64,000 nucleotides of DNA from an uncultured Saprospiraceae bacterium (GTDB taxonomy: Bacteria > Bacteroidota > Bacteroidia > Chitinophagales > Saprospiraceae): the NCBI GenBank assembly GCA_938007965.1, contig CALLMH010000014.1, positions 53,608-117,607 of the forward strand. Reading direction: 5' to 3'. The stretch's first letter is position 1, and each line of letters begins with the position of its first letter. The notes beneath the pieces were generated by a model, which saw only the letters and a list, made by a program, of their open reading frames with translations, was not told the DNA's origin and did not search any database. Shown one piece after another: positions 20,047 to 31,600 of the stretch. A program made the position numbers and the translations under genes.

Positions 20047-22473
20047 ATGAGATTTCGAATTTTGATTCTTTTTATATTTTTCCATAGTATGACAGATGCC
20101 CAAATCGATCTAAAGTATCAGACTCCAGATCAAGATATTCTTACCCTCGCTGATGCGCCTCTACCTCCATTAATCAGGATGAATGCGGACGGTAACAAAG
20201 CGATCTTAGTTTATAGAAAAGCCTATAAGTCGATAGATGAATTATCTGAAGAAGAGATGAGACTTGCTGGACTGAGAATCAATCCAAAGACCAATATTTC
20301 TAGTAGAGCGAGATATTATCATGATATTAAGTACTACGATATGGAGACAAAGAAAGAATCTCCCATCTCAGGCTTACCCACTACTGCAAAAATGACCAAT
20401 ATACGATGGTCACCTAACGAAAACTTCATTGCATTCACGAATACAACCGACACTGGTGTAGAATTGTGGTATATCGATCATGCGAATAAGCAAGCTAAGA
20501 AACTAACCGATGCCACGATGAATTTGAACATGAAATCGGGGATGTTATGGATGAAAGATAGCAAATCTCTATTGGTAAAAATGCTTCCCAAAGATCGAGG
20601 TGTATTGGTCAATACTTCACTTTCGATACCGAGTGGTCCTACAGTCTCTGTAAATGAAAAAGGTCAAAAAGCTCAAAACAGAACATATCAAGATTTATTG
20701 AAAGATGCTAATGATGAACATAACTTTGAATTACTGGCGCAAAGTGAATTATACAAAGTTGATCTATCTGGAAATATAGAAAAGTGGAAAGAATCTGGAA
20801 TGTATTCTTCACTTTCTCTTTCACCTGATGGTAATTATATTGTGATCGGTGAGATCAGTCGACCATTTTCGTATTTGGTTACATACGGGAGATTTCCTAC
20901 TTCTTATGATGTGTACAATTTAAATGGTGAATTGGTCAAAAATATAGTCAAAGTACCACTAACGGAGGAGCTGCCCAAAGGCTTTATGAGCACCAGAAAG
21001 GGAAAGAGATCCATTCAGTGGAGAGATGACAGACCCGCTACCATTGTTTGGGCCGAAGCATTAGATGGAGGCGATCCAGAAGTTGAAGTAGATTACAGGG
21101 ATGCGGTCTATCAGATAGATGCTCCATTTGATGGAGAAAAGTCATTGTTGACCAAGACTAAATTGAGATTTAGTGGAATAGAATGGGGGAAAGATGACCT
21201 AGCTGTGATTTATGATTATTGGTGGAATGACCGTACACTTAGAATCAGCTTTTTCGATCCTTCTGATAATTCTAAAGAACAAAATCTATACATAGAGCGT
21301 AATTATCAAGACAGATACAGTGATCCTGGCAGCTTTGTCACCAAGAAAAATAAGCTCGGAAAATGGACGCTCGATATTGTCAATGATGATCAGTTGTATC
21401 TGATAGGGGATGGATTCTCGAAGGAAGGCAAACGCCCATTTGTAGATAGATACGACATCAGTGATGATAAGACAGAAAGAATATATCGTGCTAGCACTGG
21501 AGATAAACTTGAAAGCATATCTAGGATGATAGATTCTGAGAAGGGTATCGTACTCACTAGATTGGAGTCAAAAAGTGATTACCCCAACTTCTATTTTAGA
21601 AATCTGAAAACAGGTAAATTAGAACCCGCTACAGAGTTTGAGAATCCATTTAAAGCGATACAAGATGTGCATAAAGAAGTCATAAAATACACACGTGAAG
21701 ATGGATTAGAACTATCCGCCACGCTTTACCTGCCCGTAGGATATGACAAGTCTAAGAAGAAGAAAATGCCGATGATCATGTGGGCTTATCCAAGGGAGTA
21801 TAAGGATAAGAGTAGTGCGAGTCAAGTTACATCTAGCAGCAACGAATTCACGTATCCGTATTACGGATCTCCTATATACTGGGTAAATAGGGGGTATGTA
21901 GTTCTTGATGATACTGCCTTCCCAATAGTAGGAGAGAAAGAAGATCAACCGAATGATGACTTTATCCCTCAGCTGGTAGATAATGCAAAGGCAGCCATCG
22001 ACGCTCTAGATGCTATGGGATATATAGACCGTAATAAAGTAGCGGTAGGAGGTCACTCCTATGGTGCATTTATGACAGCAAATCTCTTGACCCATTCTAA
22101 TTTATTTGCTGCGGGTATCGCACGATCAGGAGCTTATAATAGAACATTGACACCATTTGGTTTTCAGTCGGAAGAGAGGAATTACTGGGAAGCGCCTGAT
22201 GTATACTATAATATGTCACCCTTCATGCATTGTGATAAGATGAAGACTCCGTTGTTATTGATCCACGGACAAGCGGATAATAATTCAGGAACATATCCTA
22301 TGCAGAGTGAGCGATACTTTAATGCACTCAAAGGTCTTGGTGCTCCAGTGCGATTAGTGATGTTGCCTAAGGAGAGTCATGGTTATGTAGCACGAGAAAG
22401 TATCATGCATATGCTCTGGGAACAAGATCAATGGCTAGAAAAACATGTAAAAAATAGAGTAGTCACACCATAG
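20047..22473 (+). CDS. Exported S9-family serine peptidase
   Basis: An 808-residue prolyl-oligopeptidase-family enzyme. The signal peptide covers about residues 1-18, ending MTDAQ. A long beta-propeller-like region (about 20-560; for example MTNIRWSPNENFIAFTNT) precedes the C-terminal alpha/beta-hydrolase. The catalytic triad is visible: Ser671 in GGHSYGAF, the Asp near 744 in HGQADNNSG and His778 in KESHGYV. HGQADNNSGTYPMQSERYFNAL is the usual pattern of the dipeptidyl-/glutamyl-type S9 peptidases of this phylum. It should cleave oligopeptides in the periplasm. The sequence does not fix whether the specificity is proline- or glutamate-directed. The stop is followed by 94 bases and then a diverged copy of the repeat found at the right end of the window. 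Confidence 0.9.
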   Translation: MRFRILILFIFFHSMTDAQIDLKYQTPDQDILTLADAPLPPLIRMNADGNKAILVYRKAYKSIDELSEEEMRLAGLRINPKTNISSRARYYHDIKYYDMETKKESPISGLPTTAKMTNIRWSPNENFIAFTNTTDTGVELWYIDHANKQAKKLTDATMNLNMKSGMLWMKDSKSLLVKMLPKDRGVLVNTSLSIPSGPTVSVNEKGQKAQNRTYQDLLKDANDEHNFELLAQSELYKVDLSGNIEKWKESGMYSSLSLSPDGNYIVIGEISRPFSYLVTYGRFPTSYDVYNLNGELVKNIVKVPLTEELPKGFMSTRKGKRSIQWRDDRPATIVWAEALDGGDPEVEVDYRDAVYQIDAPFDGEKSLLTKTKLRFSGIEWGKDDLAVIYDYWWNDRTLRISFFDPSDNSKEQNLYIERNYQDRYSDPGSFVTKKNKLGKWTLDIVNDDQLYLIGDGFSKEGKRPFVDRYDISDDKTERIYRASTGDKLESISRMIDSEKGIVLTRLESKSDYPNFYFRNLKTGKLEPATEFENPFKAIQDVHKEVIKYTREDGLELSATLYLPVGYDKSKKKKMPMIMWAYPREYKDKSSASQVTSSSNEFTYPYYGSPIYWVNRGYVVLDDTAFPIVGEKEDQPNDDFIPQLVDNAKAAIDALDAMGYIDRNKVAVGGHSYGAFMTANLLTHSNLFAAGIARSGAYNRTLTPFGFQSEERNYWEAPDVYYNMSPFMHCDKMKTPLLLIHGQADNNSGTYPMQSERYFNALKGLGAPVRLVMLPKESHGYVARESIMHMLWEQDQWLEKHVKNRVVTP

Positions 22474-22567
22474 AATGTGATCTTCAACATTTATCTACGC
22501 TAGATAATAAATTAAAGAGCTAAAAAATTAGTCAGAGATCGAAGCGGTCCAATTGATGCTTGTTGAA

Positions 22568-22621
22568 TTGAGACAAAAGGAGCTAACACTTGGGATAATT
22601 CTCCCAGCACTACAGTCAAAA
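22568..22621. repeat. Diverged single copy of the 91-bp repeat family
   Basis: About 42 of 54 aligned bases agree with the central part of the tandem units at 63819-64000, with one single-base gap. The hairpin TGGGA (22591-22595) / TCCCA (22602-22606) is kept while its loop base changes. The copy ends 9 bases before the phoD-like ATG, so it would lie in that gene's leader. Confidence 0.6.
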
Positions 22622-22630
22622 TGTAATTAA

Positions 22631-23917
22631 ATGAAATCATTCTTAGGTATAGTAATAGTTCTTGTAACTAGTATTTCTTTATCAGCTCAAGGTGTGAAGT
22701 CTGGTCCGATGCTCGGTTATAATACCATGAGAGAAGTTGGAGTATGGATGCAATTAGAAAATCAAGGGTATGCAGCTATAAGATATTGGCCAAAATCAAA
22801 TAAGTCAGATGCTTTGATTTCTGAGACGTTCTACGTTGAAAATTATAAGGCTAATACTGCTACTATAGCGCTAGGTCCCCTCGAGCCAGGTACTAGATAC
22901 GAATACTCTATCATAGTCAATGATCAAGAATTAGATAAAGTATATAGCTTCGAGACTCAAAAATTATGGCAATGGAGAGAAGACCCGCCAGAATTTAGCT
23001 TTATAGCTGGAAGCTGCGTATTTATCAACGAAGAGCGATATGATCGACCTGGAAAACCATATGGAAAAAAATATGAAATCCTCGAAAGTATTGCGAAAGA
23101 GGATGCCGAGTTTATGGTTTGGCTTGGGGATAACACTTATCTAAGAGAAGCGGATTGGAACAGTAGATCAGGAATATATCACAGATTTACACACTCTAGA
23201 AATGTGGAGGAGATGCAGCCATTGTTATCCGCTATGCACCACTATGCAATATGGGACGATCATGATTTTGGACCAAATGATAGTAATGGCATATACTGGG
23301 GGAAGGACATCACTAGAGAAGCTTTTGTTGATTTTTGGGCAAATCCCAATTATGGCGTCAATGGTCTAGGAGGTATTACAGGGACATACAGCTGGAATGA
23401 CTGTCAGTTTTTTCTATTAGATAATAGATGGGATCGAACTCCCCAATCAAGTGAAGGATCAATATTGGGCGAAGAACAAATGACATGGCTGATCGATGCA
23501 CTAAGAAGTAGTAATGCCAGCTTCAAGTTTATCTGTATAGGCGGACAAGTGGTAAGTGACTATGCAGCGTTTGAAAACCATGCGGTCTATGGGGCAGAGC
23601 GAAAGAAACTTCTTCATCTTATTGATGATTATGATATACAAAATGTAGTTTTCTTGACTGGCGATAGACATCACTCAGAGATAAGTCGATATGAGACACC
23701 TGATGGCCAAGTGATTTGGGATATTACATCAAGTGCATTGACATCAGGAACTTATGATCATACTGATGAGCCCAATAGTTTTAGATACGAAGATAGTATG
23801 ATTGGTAAAAACAATTACGCCGTGATTTCAATATCAGGAAAAAGAAAAAAGAGAAAGCTAAAAGTGGAATTTAAGGATGCGGAAGGAAAAAAGATAAAAA
23901 AGTACAAATTAGAATGA
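22631..23917 (+). CDS. PhoD-like alkaline phosphatase / phosphodiesterase
   Basis: A 428-residue exported metallophosphoesterase. The signal peptide ends ISLSAQ (about residue 19). A short Fibronectin-III-like N-terminal domain (about 20-115; LGPLEPGTRYEYSIIVND) precedes the catalytic domain, as in PhoD-family enzymes. Metal-binding motifs are visible: FIAGSCVF, FMVWLGDNTYL, AIWDDHDFGPNDS and FLTGDRHHSEIS. It should release phosphate from phosphate mono- or diesters in the periplasm or on the surface. The leader contains the diverged repeat at 22568-22621. No Pho-box could be identified by eye. Confidence 0.92.
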   Translation: MKSFLGIVIVLVTSISLSAQGVKSGPMLGYNTMREVGVWMQLENQGYAAIRYWPKSNKSDALISETFYVENYKANTATIALGPLEPGTRYEYSIIVNDQELDKVYSFETQKLWQWREDPPEFSFIAGSCVFINEERYDRPGKPYGKKYEILESIAKEDAEFMVWLGDNTYLREADWNSRSGIYHRFTHSRNVEEMQPLLSAMHHYAIWDDHDFGPNDSNGIYWGKDITREAFVDFWANPNYGVNGLGGITGTYSWNDCQFFLLDNRWDRTPQSSEGSILGEEQMTWLIDALRSSNASFKFICIGGQVVSDYAAFENHAVYGAERKKLLHLIDDYDIQNVVFLTGDRHHSEISRYETPDGQVIWDITSSALTSGTYDHTDEPNSFRYEDSMIGKNNYAVISISGKRKKRKLKVEFKDAEGKKIKKYKLE

Positions 23918-24064
23918 TCTTTCGCTTAGAGATATAAAGTGCAACATTACAATTAGTTATAAGATTTATAATATTTTTAATACCTGAAAGTTGTAGTTCT
24001 ATATATTTATTGACTCATGTATAATACGAGATATAGTATTCTTTTCTATCTTACATCCAAGCAA

Positions 24065-25285
24065 ATGACAACCCCCAGTATGATCAAAATAGGTGTAATA
24101 AGAGAAGGTAAGGTACCTGCAGATAGTAGAGTGCCCCTAAACCCAAGTCAGGCAAAGTATCTGTCAGATATGGGAGTAGATATCGTTGTGCAACCATCAG
24201 AAATTAGATGTTTTCCAGACCAAGATTATAAAGATGCAGGAATCCGTATGCAGGAGGATTTATCGGATAGAGATGTTCTACTTGGAGTAAAAGAAGTGCC
24301 AATCAATGAATTGATATCTGGAAAGACATACTTCTTTTTTTCGCATACGATAAAGAAGCAAGCTTATAATCAACCTCTGCTAAAGCATATAGTAGATAAT
24401 CAGATCAAACTTATTGATTATGAAGTACTGACAAATGAGAAGGGCGTTAGAGTGATCGCTTTTGGTAAGTATGCTGGTATGGTGGGAGCGCACAATGCAC
24501 TCTGGACTTATGGTCAGAGGACGAAAGAATTTGACCTGCCACGGATGAAGGATCTATACGATTATAAAGCGGCCAAAGAAATTTATAAAAAAACAAAGTT
24601 TCCAAATATCAAACTCGTATTGACGGGCACAGGAAGGGTGTCTACAGGTGCCGCTATGGTACTCGATGATATGGGTATGAAGCGAGTGAGTCCACTTGAT
24701 TACATTTCTAACGACTTTGATTATCCTGTTTATACTCAGTTGAATTGTTTTTTCTATGTCAAAAGAAAAGACGGTAAGATGTTTAATTCTGCAAAACAAT
24801 TCTACAGCAAACCAAAAGAATTTGATTCTGATTTCTCTCACTTCCTTCCTATGTCAGATATCATGATCAATGGTATCTATTGGGATAATGATGCTCCGCC
24901 TTTCTTCACACTTGATGAAATGAAATCTGATAAGTTTGGTATAAAAGTAATCTCTGATGTCACATGTGATATAGCACCTGTATCAAGTATACCGAGTACT
25001 ATAAAAGCATCTACGATTGACGATCCGATTTTTGGAATAGATCGTGCTACAGGTAAGGAAGTAGCTCCTCATGGAGACAATGTCTTGGATATGATGACAA
25101 TAGATAATCTACCTAACGAACTGCCGAGGGACGCTTCTACTGCATTCGGAGATATGTTTATCCAAAACGTATTAAATGAGTTAGGTAATCGAAAAAGCGA
25201 ACTGATCCAACGAGCTACTATTGCAGAATTTGGAAACTTAGGAAAGCACTTCGAGTACCTTAGAGATTATTTGAACGGTGAGTAG
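24065..25285 (+). CDS. Saccharopine / alanine dehydrogenase-like NAD(P) oxidoreductase
   Basis: A 406-residue cytoplasmic dehydrogenase of the AlaDH/PNT superfamily. The N-terminal domain starts IKIGVIREGKVPADSRVPLNPSQ, as in alanine dehydrogenase and in lysine-forming saccharopine dehydrogenase. SHTIKKQAYNQPLLKHI and LIDYEVLTNEKGVRVIAFGKYAGMVGAHN resemble the saccharopine branch more. The nucleotide-binding motif is VLTGTGRVSTGAAMVLDDMG, not the usual GxGxxG. The C-terminus has ISDVTCDIAPVSSIPST. It probably acts in lysine or related amino-acid metabolism, but the substrate cannot be fixed. The frame continues upstream to an ATG at 24017; I prefer the ATG at 24065 because it sits just before the conserved N-terminus. 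ATG at 24080 is also possible. Confidence 0.8.
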   Translation: MTTPSMIKIGVIREGKVPADSRVPLNPSQAKYLSDMGVDIVVQPSEIRCFPDQDYKDAGIRMQEDLSDRDVLLGVKEVPINELISGKTYFFFSHTIKKQAYNQPLLKHIVDNQIKLIDYEVLTNEKGVRVIAFGKYAGMVGAHNALWTYGQRTKEFDLPRMKDLYDYKAAKEIYKKTKFPNIKLVLTGTGRVSTGAAMVLDDMGMKRVSPLDYISNDFDYPVYTQLNCFFYVKRKDGKMFNSAKQFYSKPKEFDSDFSHFLPMSDIMINGIYWDNDAPPFFTLDEMKSDKFGIKVISDVTCDIAPVSSIPSTIKASTIDDPIFGIDRATGKEVAPHGDNVLDMMTIDNLPNELPRDASTAFGDMFIQNVLNELGNRKSELIQRATIAEFGNLGKHFEYLRDYLNGE

Positions 25286-25690
25286 GCATATTCTAAGCTC
25301 TTTTTTTTAGTAATATTTATATCCATTTATAAGCGAAAGACTTTACTGGTCAGAGTTGCAAACAATATTCCGAGATGTCATTTCCATTATTTATGGGATA
25401 GATCTAGATATTAGATCAATCGCTTGATCAGCTTGATTTGTCAGATCAGTTTATGACTTTGACTTAGGAAGCATTCTTATTCGGTAGGCGACTGATGGAA
25501 ATACTCCTAGAATGTTGATATAGAACAACACATTTTACTTTCTTTCAAATTTATGCTAGGATATCTATGCATTTTTTGTTTTTCATACGTCTATAAATTA
25601 AAGCGGTCATCAAGAACTTATGATCGTGTTAATACCTTACTTTTGATAGAATCAATCCGTACCTTGGTTTGATGTTATTAATCGTACAAA
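25286..25690. other. Intergenic stretch before the alpha-2-macroglobulin gene
   Basis: About 400 bases with no recognisable gene or terminator. A -7 box at 25638-25645 marks the downstream promoter. Confidence 0.5.
25638..25645 (+). promoter_or_regulatory. -7 box of the alpha-2-macroglobulin gene
   Basis: TACTTTTG, 45 bases before the ATG at 25691. No -33 TTTG at standard distance. Confidence 0.45.
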
Positions 25691-28600
25691 ATGATATGTA
25701 TGAAATTCAGTAATTTAATATTTGGGATGTTTTTATTTTTCACTTCTGTTAGTTTCTCTTCGTCTGATGTCTTCGATTATGATAAAGCATGGAAGGAAGT
25801 AGATAAGGCGCTAGAGAAAGGACTACCCAAGACAGCCTTAGATCAGATTAATATCATCTACGATAAGGCGCTAAGTGAATCTAATGTCGAAAATCAAATT
25901 AAAGCCACCATCTCAGGGGCGAAATTAACCCTCGATACTGAAGAACTCGGTCTAGAGCTCGTAGTCGAAACACTTAATGCACGATTAAACCAGTCGAAAG
26001 CACCCGTGAAACAACTGTTACATTCTATGACAGCTGAGCTATTTCAACAATATTACAATAGCCAATACTATAAAATATCCCAACGAACTAATCTAGCATC
26101 TTTTGATACGGGAGATATGAGAACATGGGCTCCAAATAATTACAGAGACTTTATTGCGGATCAATACCTTAGTTCAACAGCAGATATAACACGACAATAT
26201 AAAACTGCCGATTATAAGAAATTATTAAATAATGAAAAATCAACGATCGCTTTAAGACCTGCACTTTATGATGTTTTGGTTGATCGAGCAATCAATTACT
26301 TCTCATCAAGAAACTATAATACGATTACTCCATCATTTAGTTTTAAATTGGATTCTCCTGATTATCTCGCAGATGTGCAGACATTTATCGATATGGATAT
26401 CTTAACAGATGAGATAGACTCGAAAATATATAGAGCTATCAAACTATTTCAAGATCAACTTAAGTATCAATCTTCATTTTCGAATCAGACGGTGTTAGCT
26501 TCTTATGATTTGAAGAGACTAGAGTTTGTGCTCAATTTTGGAATGATAGCAGATGCAAATACCGTCTTCGAATCATCACTACGGCAGGCATCTTCGTACT
26601 ATCAAGGAAATGATGCTCACCAGTTTATACTTAGATTATCACAAAATTATATAAACTCCGAAAGATATCAAGAAGCGCTCGATTTGCTAGATGAACTAGA
26701 GGATGACAAGATAGAACCATTTGTAAAGTCACAGAAACAAAATTTCATCAATACGATTCATACCCAACAACTATCTCTACAGTCAGAGCAAGTAGTTTCT
26801 TCGAAGAAAAACTTCCTTATCAATGTCTCTTCTAGAAATCTGGAAACTATATATTTTAAATTGTTGAAAGTCGATCAAAAGGATTTTTCCGACATATTGG
26901 CTAGTAAACAAAAAGATCAGTACAAAAAAATAGAATCTCTTTTAGTATTGAAAACTTGGAATAGATCTAATATCAAAGACGGTTACAAACAGTCGACTTA
27001 TGAGGAGCTCATGGAAGGTCTCGAATATGGGATTTATATCCTAGTATCGAGCAATACCAGTCGATTCAATATGGAGGATTCTGCGTATAATTTTACGGCA
27101 TTCCACGTGTCTGATCTCGCATACACCACATATGGTGAGTCTAATGGTAAGCGGATGTTTATAAGAAATAGATCTACAGGGAAGCCAGTAGAAAATGTCG
27201 AAATAGAAGTATATACACGACAATATAATCGCAAAGAGAGAAAACAAGAATTGAAATTAGTACAAACTACTAGATCAGATAAAGGAGGATGGGCAGATAT
27301 TAAAATGGTGGATAATAATTCATTTTTATATAAACTGACCAAAGGAGAAGATAAGTTGAATCTTGATATGTATGATTATTACTATAAACATCGAGATTCA
27401 AAGGTAAAAGAAGAGAGAACTGAAATATTCTTGGACAGAGCCATATATAGACCAGGTCAAACTGTACATTTCAAGACGATATCATTGGATATTGATGTAG
27501 ACGGATTACCTACTATACACGAGGGGAAATCACTAGTCCTACATCTAAAAGATGCCAATGGGCAAGAAGTAGATAAGATCAGCGTCAAAGCTAATGATTT
27601 TGGAAGTGCTTCAGGAAGCTTTGTACTACCTACAGGAAGATTGACAGGTACTTTTTCTATAGCGGTAGAACACGGATACAAGTATTTTGAAGTTGAGGAA
27701 TATAAGCGCCCAAAGTTTGATGTACTGATTGATTCTTTGGATGAAGAGCTAAGTCTAGGAGATAATATTGAAGTATCTGGAGTAGCAACGGCACTATCAG
27801 GAAGCCCTATTTCTGGTGCAAAAGTTAAATATAAAATCATGCGTCAGACTTACTATGGATGGTGGAGTTGGTATCGTAGAGTACCCTCAAGCTCTGAGAT
27901 GATAGAGCAAGGAGATATAAAAACAGACCAATCAGGAAAGTTTGTTGTAGATTTTGTAGCCGCTGCAGATGCCAATATGAAGATCGAAGAGAACCCAAGA
28001 TATAGCTATCAGATAGCTGTAGATGTCACCGATATATCTGGAGAAACTAGGTCAGCCACTAAGAATATTTCCATAGCGGCACTTCCATATACTTATGCTA
28101 TAGATATGGCTGAGGTTATAGATGTAAAATCACTGAAAGAAGTTAATGTAAAGGCTATCACAGTGAATGATTTATCATTGAATTCGGATGCTACAATTAA
28201 GGTTATAGAGCTCATACAACCTGATACCTGGAAGCGAAGTCGAAGATGGTCTAACCCATCAAATCCGATCTACAGAAAGGGTGAATTCGATAAGAAAATA
28301 GAAAGAATAGCGTACAGAAATTCATCAGTATTGAGTGAGTATGAAGATAAAGAAGTCGTGTACGAAGGCAGCCTGAATATACCCGCGGGCGGCTCAGATG
28401 TAGATATAAGTAAGCATGTTGTAGCTGGAAGTTCTTATCGTATCGAAATTATATCCGATGAAAAATACAAAGGAACCAACATCATTACGAAAAACTATAT
28501 TGCTGTTACCGACGTGAAAGCTAATAAATACCCAACTTTAGATTTGCTCTATGTAACCCCGAAAACGAATGAAGCAAAAGTTGGTGAAAAGTACGAAGTG

Positions 28601-31600
28601 ATACTCGGGACGTGTGACAGCAATCTTCAAGTATATTACACATTCGTAAGAGACTATAAGATTGTTCATAGAGGAGTCGCCGATCTGAATAATAATTTCA
28701 CCATATGTTACGAACCAACAGAAAAGGATAGGGGAGGCATCTCTCTCTACATGGATTATGTGAAGCACAACTACTACAAAAGAATAGAGCAAAACGTCAA
28801 TATTCCGTGGGATCACAAAAAGCTAAGTGTCGAGCTAATGACCAAGCGGGATAAAATACTGCCTAGGTCTAAAGAAGAATGGACAATTAAGGTTTCAGGA
28901 CCGAATAAAGATAAGGCCATTGCAGAAGTGCTGGCAACGATGTACGATGCAAGTCTAGATCAATTTGTAGATCACGAATACGTATTTAATCCTTATGTTT
29001 CTCATTATGGAAATTTACAATCACAGAATTTTGGTTTCGACTATGGATACAGTGGAAACCTCAATTACAAGTGGAATAGGGTTAAAAATGAGTATGTACC
29101 AATGCCGATATTACCCTCATTAAAAGGGATGATCATCAATGGTATATACAATCAAATGTACGGCAATGGAGGTGGACGAAGAATGATGAAACGGAGTTCG
29201 AATGAAAGTGCAAGAAACTCTGTAGATGAAGTCATGGCATCTCCTATGATGGCAGAATCTGTAATAATGGAAGCTGAAGCTGATTATGACTCATCTCATA
29301 AAAATGAAGCTGAAAATTTGGATAACGATGGTAAGGATATACAATCAACTCAGAAGATATCAGTTAGAAAGAACCTCAATGAATCTGTGTTCTTTTATCC
29401 TAACCTGAAGACGGATTCGGATGGAAATCTCCTCATTTCATTTACGATGAATGAAGCTTTGACGACATGGAAGTTGATTACCTTTGCGCATGATAAAGAG
29501 CTTCGATATGGCATGACTTCCCATGAAGTAAAAACACAAAAGGATGTAATGATCCTTCCTAATGCTCCGAGATTTCTACGAGAAGGAGATAAGATTATAT
29601 TTCCTGCAACTGTAAGTAACCTATCAGAAAACGACCTAATGATCGGAGCTGAGTTGGAATTTATAGATCCAGATACAGATCAAGTAATCAATGAAGTCTT
29701 CGGCATCAAGCAAAAGCGAACATCCATCGATGTGCGCAGCGGCGAATCAGCAAGAATAGACTGGGAGATCAATGTACCATCAAACTACAAAAAAATAGTA
29801 AAGTACAGAGTAATTGCTACTTCGGGTGATCATACTGATGGAGAAGAAAATTTACTGCCAGTTGTTACCAATCAGGTATTGTTGACCGAGACCAAGGTTC
29901 TTTCTGTTAAAAAGAATGAAAAGAAGTCATTTGTATTTGATGCATTATCAAGTGGAAGTGGAACGGCTCAGCCACATAGCTATACATTCGAGTATACGAG
30001 TAACCCTATCTGGTATGCCGTGCAGGCACTTCCTTACTTGATGGAATATCCGCACCAATGTACAGAACAGATATTCAATAAGATGTATGCGAATACGATG
30101 GCGAGCCATATTGCCAATGCAAATCCGAAAATCAAACAAATATTTGAAGAATGGAAAACACTAGATTCTGATGCACTACTGAGCAATCTCGAAAAGAACA
30201 CAGAACTAAAATCTGCCATATTAGAAGAGACTCCTTGGGTACGTCAGGCAAAGTCCGAAACAGAACAAAAGAAAAGAATTGCACTCTTATTTGATATGAA
30301 TAAAATCTCAAATGAGACGGCATCAGTACTCGAAGAATTAGCAAGAAGCCAGATGCCTAGCGGCGCATTTCCATGGTTTGCAGGTGGACGAGAAAATGTA
30401 TACATCACACAAAATGTGATAGAAGGTATTGCACACCTCCTTCATCTTGGAATAATCTCAGATCAAGATCGGCGTTATATGCAAATCGTAGAGAAAGCAC
30501 TCGTCTACTTGGACGAGCAAACGAAAATTAGATATGATAGATTAAAGTCCAATATAGCTAAACATGGTGGTGACATCAATAAAGATCATTTAGATCAACT
30601 TTCGATTCATTATCTGTATATCAGAAGTTTTTACAGTGATAAGAAAGTACAGTCAGTATCTCAAGAAGCGAACGATTATTATTTCGGTCAAGCCAAAAAA
30701 TACTGGTTGAATAAAGGGTTGTACCTCGAAGCTATGTTGGGACTTGTTATGAAAAGAAGCAAATCTAATGTTGCTTTAGATATAGCCAAATCGTTGAAGG
30801 AAAGATCTTTTTATTCTGATGAATTGGGTAGATATTGGAATCTTGGAAGTGGCTTTCATTGGTATGAATTGCCGATAGAGTCCCATGCTATGATCTTAGA
30901 GTTCTTCACAGAGATGAAAGAGCAACAGGACTTCGTAGAGGACATGAAGATCTGGTTACTGAAGAATAAACAAACCAATCACTGGAAGACAACAAAAGCG
31001 ACTTCTGCGGCTATATATTCATTATTGATTCAAGGGGAGGATCGTGGTATGATCTCTTGGATCGACGAGAATAATACACCGGAGATCAGTCTGGGTGACA
31101 CCAATATAGATATAGCATCTGAGGGGTCTGAAGCTGGCACAGGCTACTTCAAGAAATCATGGAGCGCTTCGGAGATTACCTCTGATTTGAGTAAGATTTC
31201 GATTCAAAATAATAATGAATCCATCTCATGGGGAGCGGCATATTATCAATATTTCGAAGACCTCGACAAAGTAGATAATTTTCAAGAGACTCCATTGACA
31301 GTCAATAGAAATCTATTCGTAGAAGAAATGACAGACAGTGGTCCGCAATTGGTATCAATTGATAAAAATGGTGTGCAACCAGGAGATAGATTAATCATAA
31401 GAATCGAAATAAGAGTGGATCGAAATATGTCATATGTTCACCTAAAAGATATGCGAAGCTGTGGATTTGAGCCTGAAAACGTGTTGAGCGGATATAGATG
31501 GGAAGGTGGATTAGGCTATTACGAAAGTACTAGAGATCTAGCATCTCACTTTTTTATCAGTCATCTTAATAAAGGTACATATGTATTCGAATATCCTGTA

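Noticed and set aside
22512..22640. 42-codon minus-strand reading frame covering the phoD-leader repeat copy
   Set aside because: It starts inside the phoD-like gene, has no promoter box, and the frame is not kept in the tandem copies because of a single-base gap.
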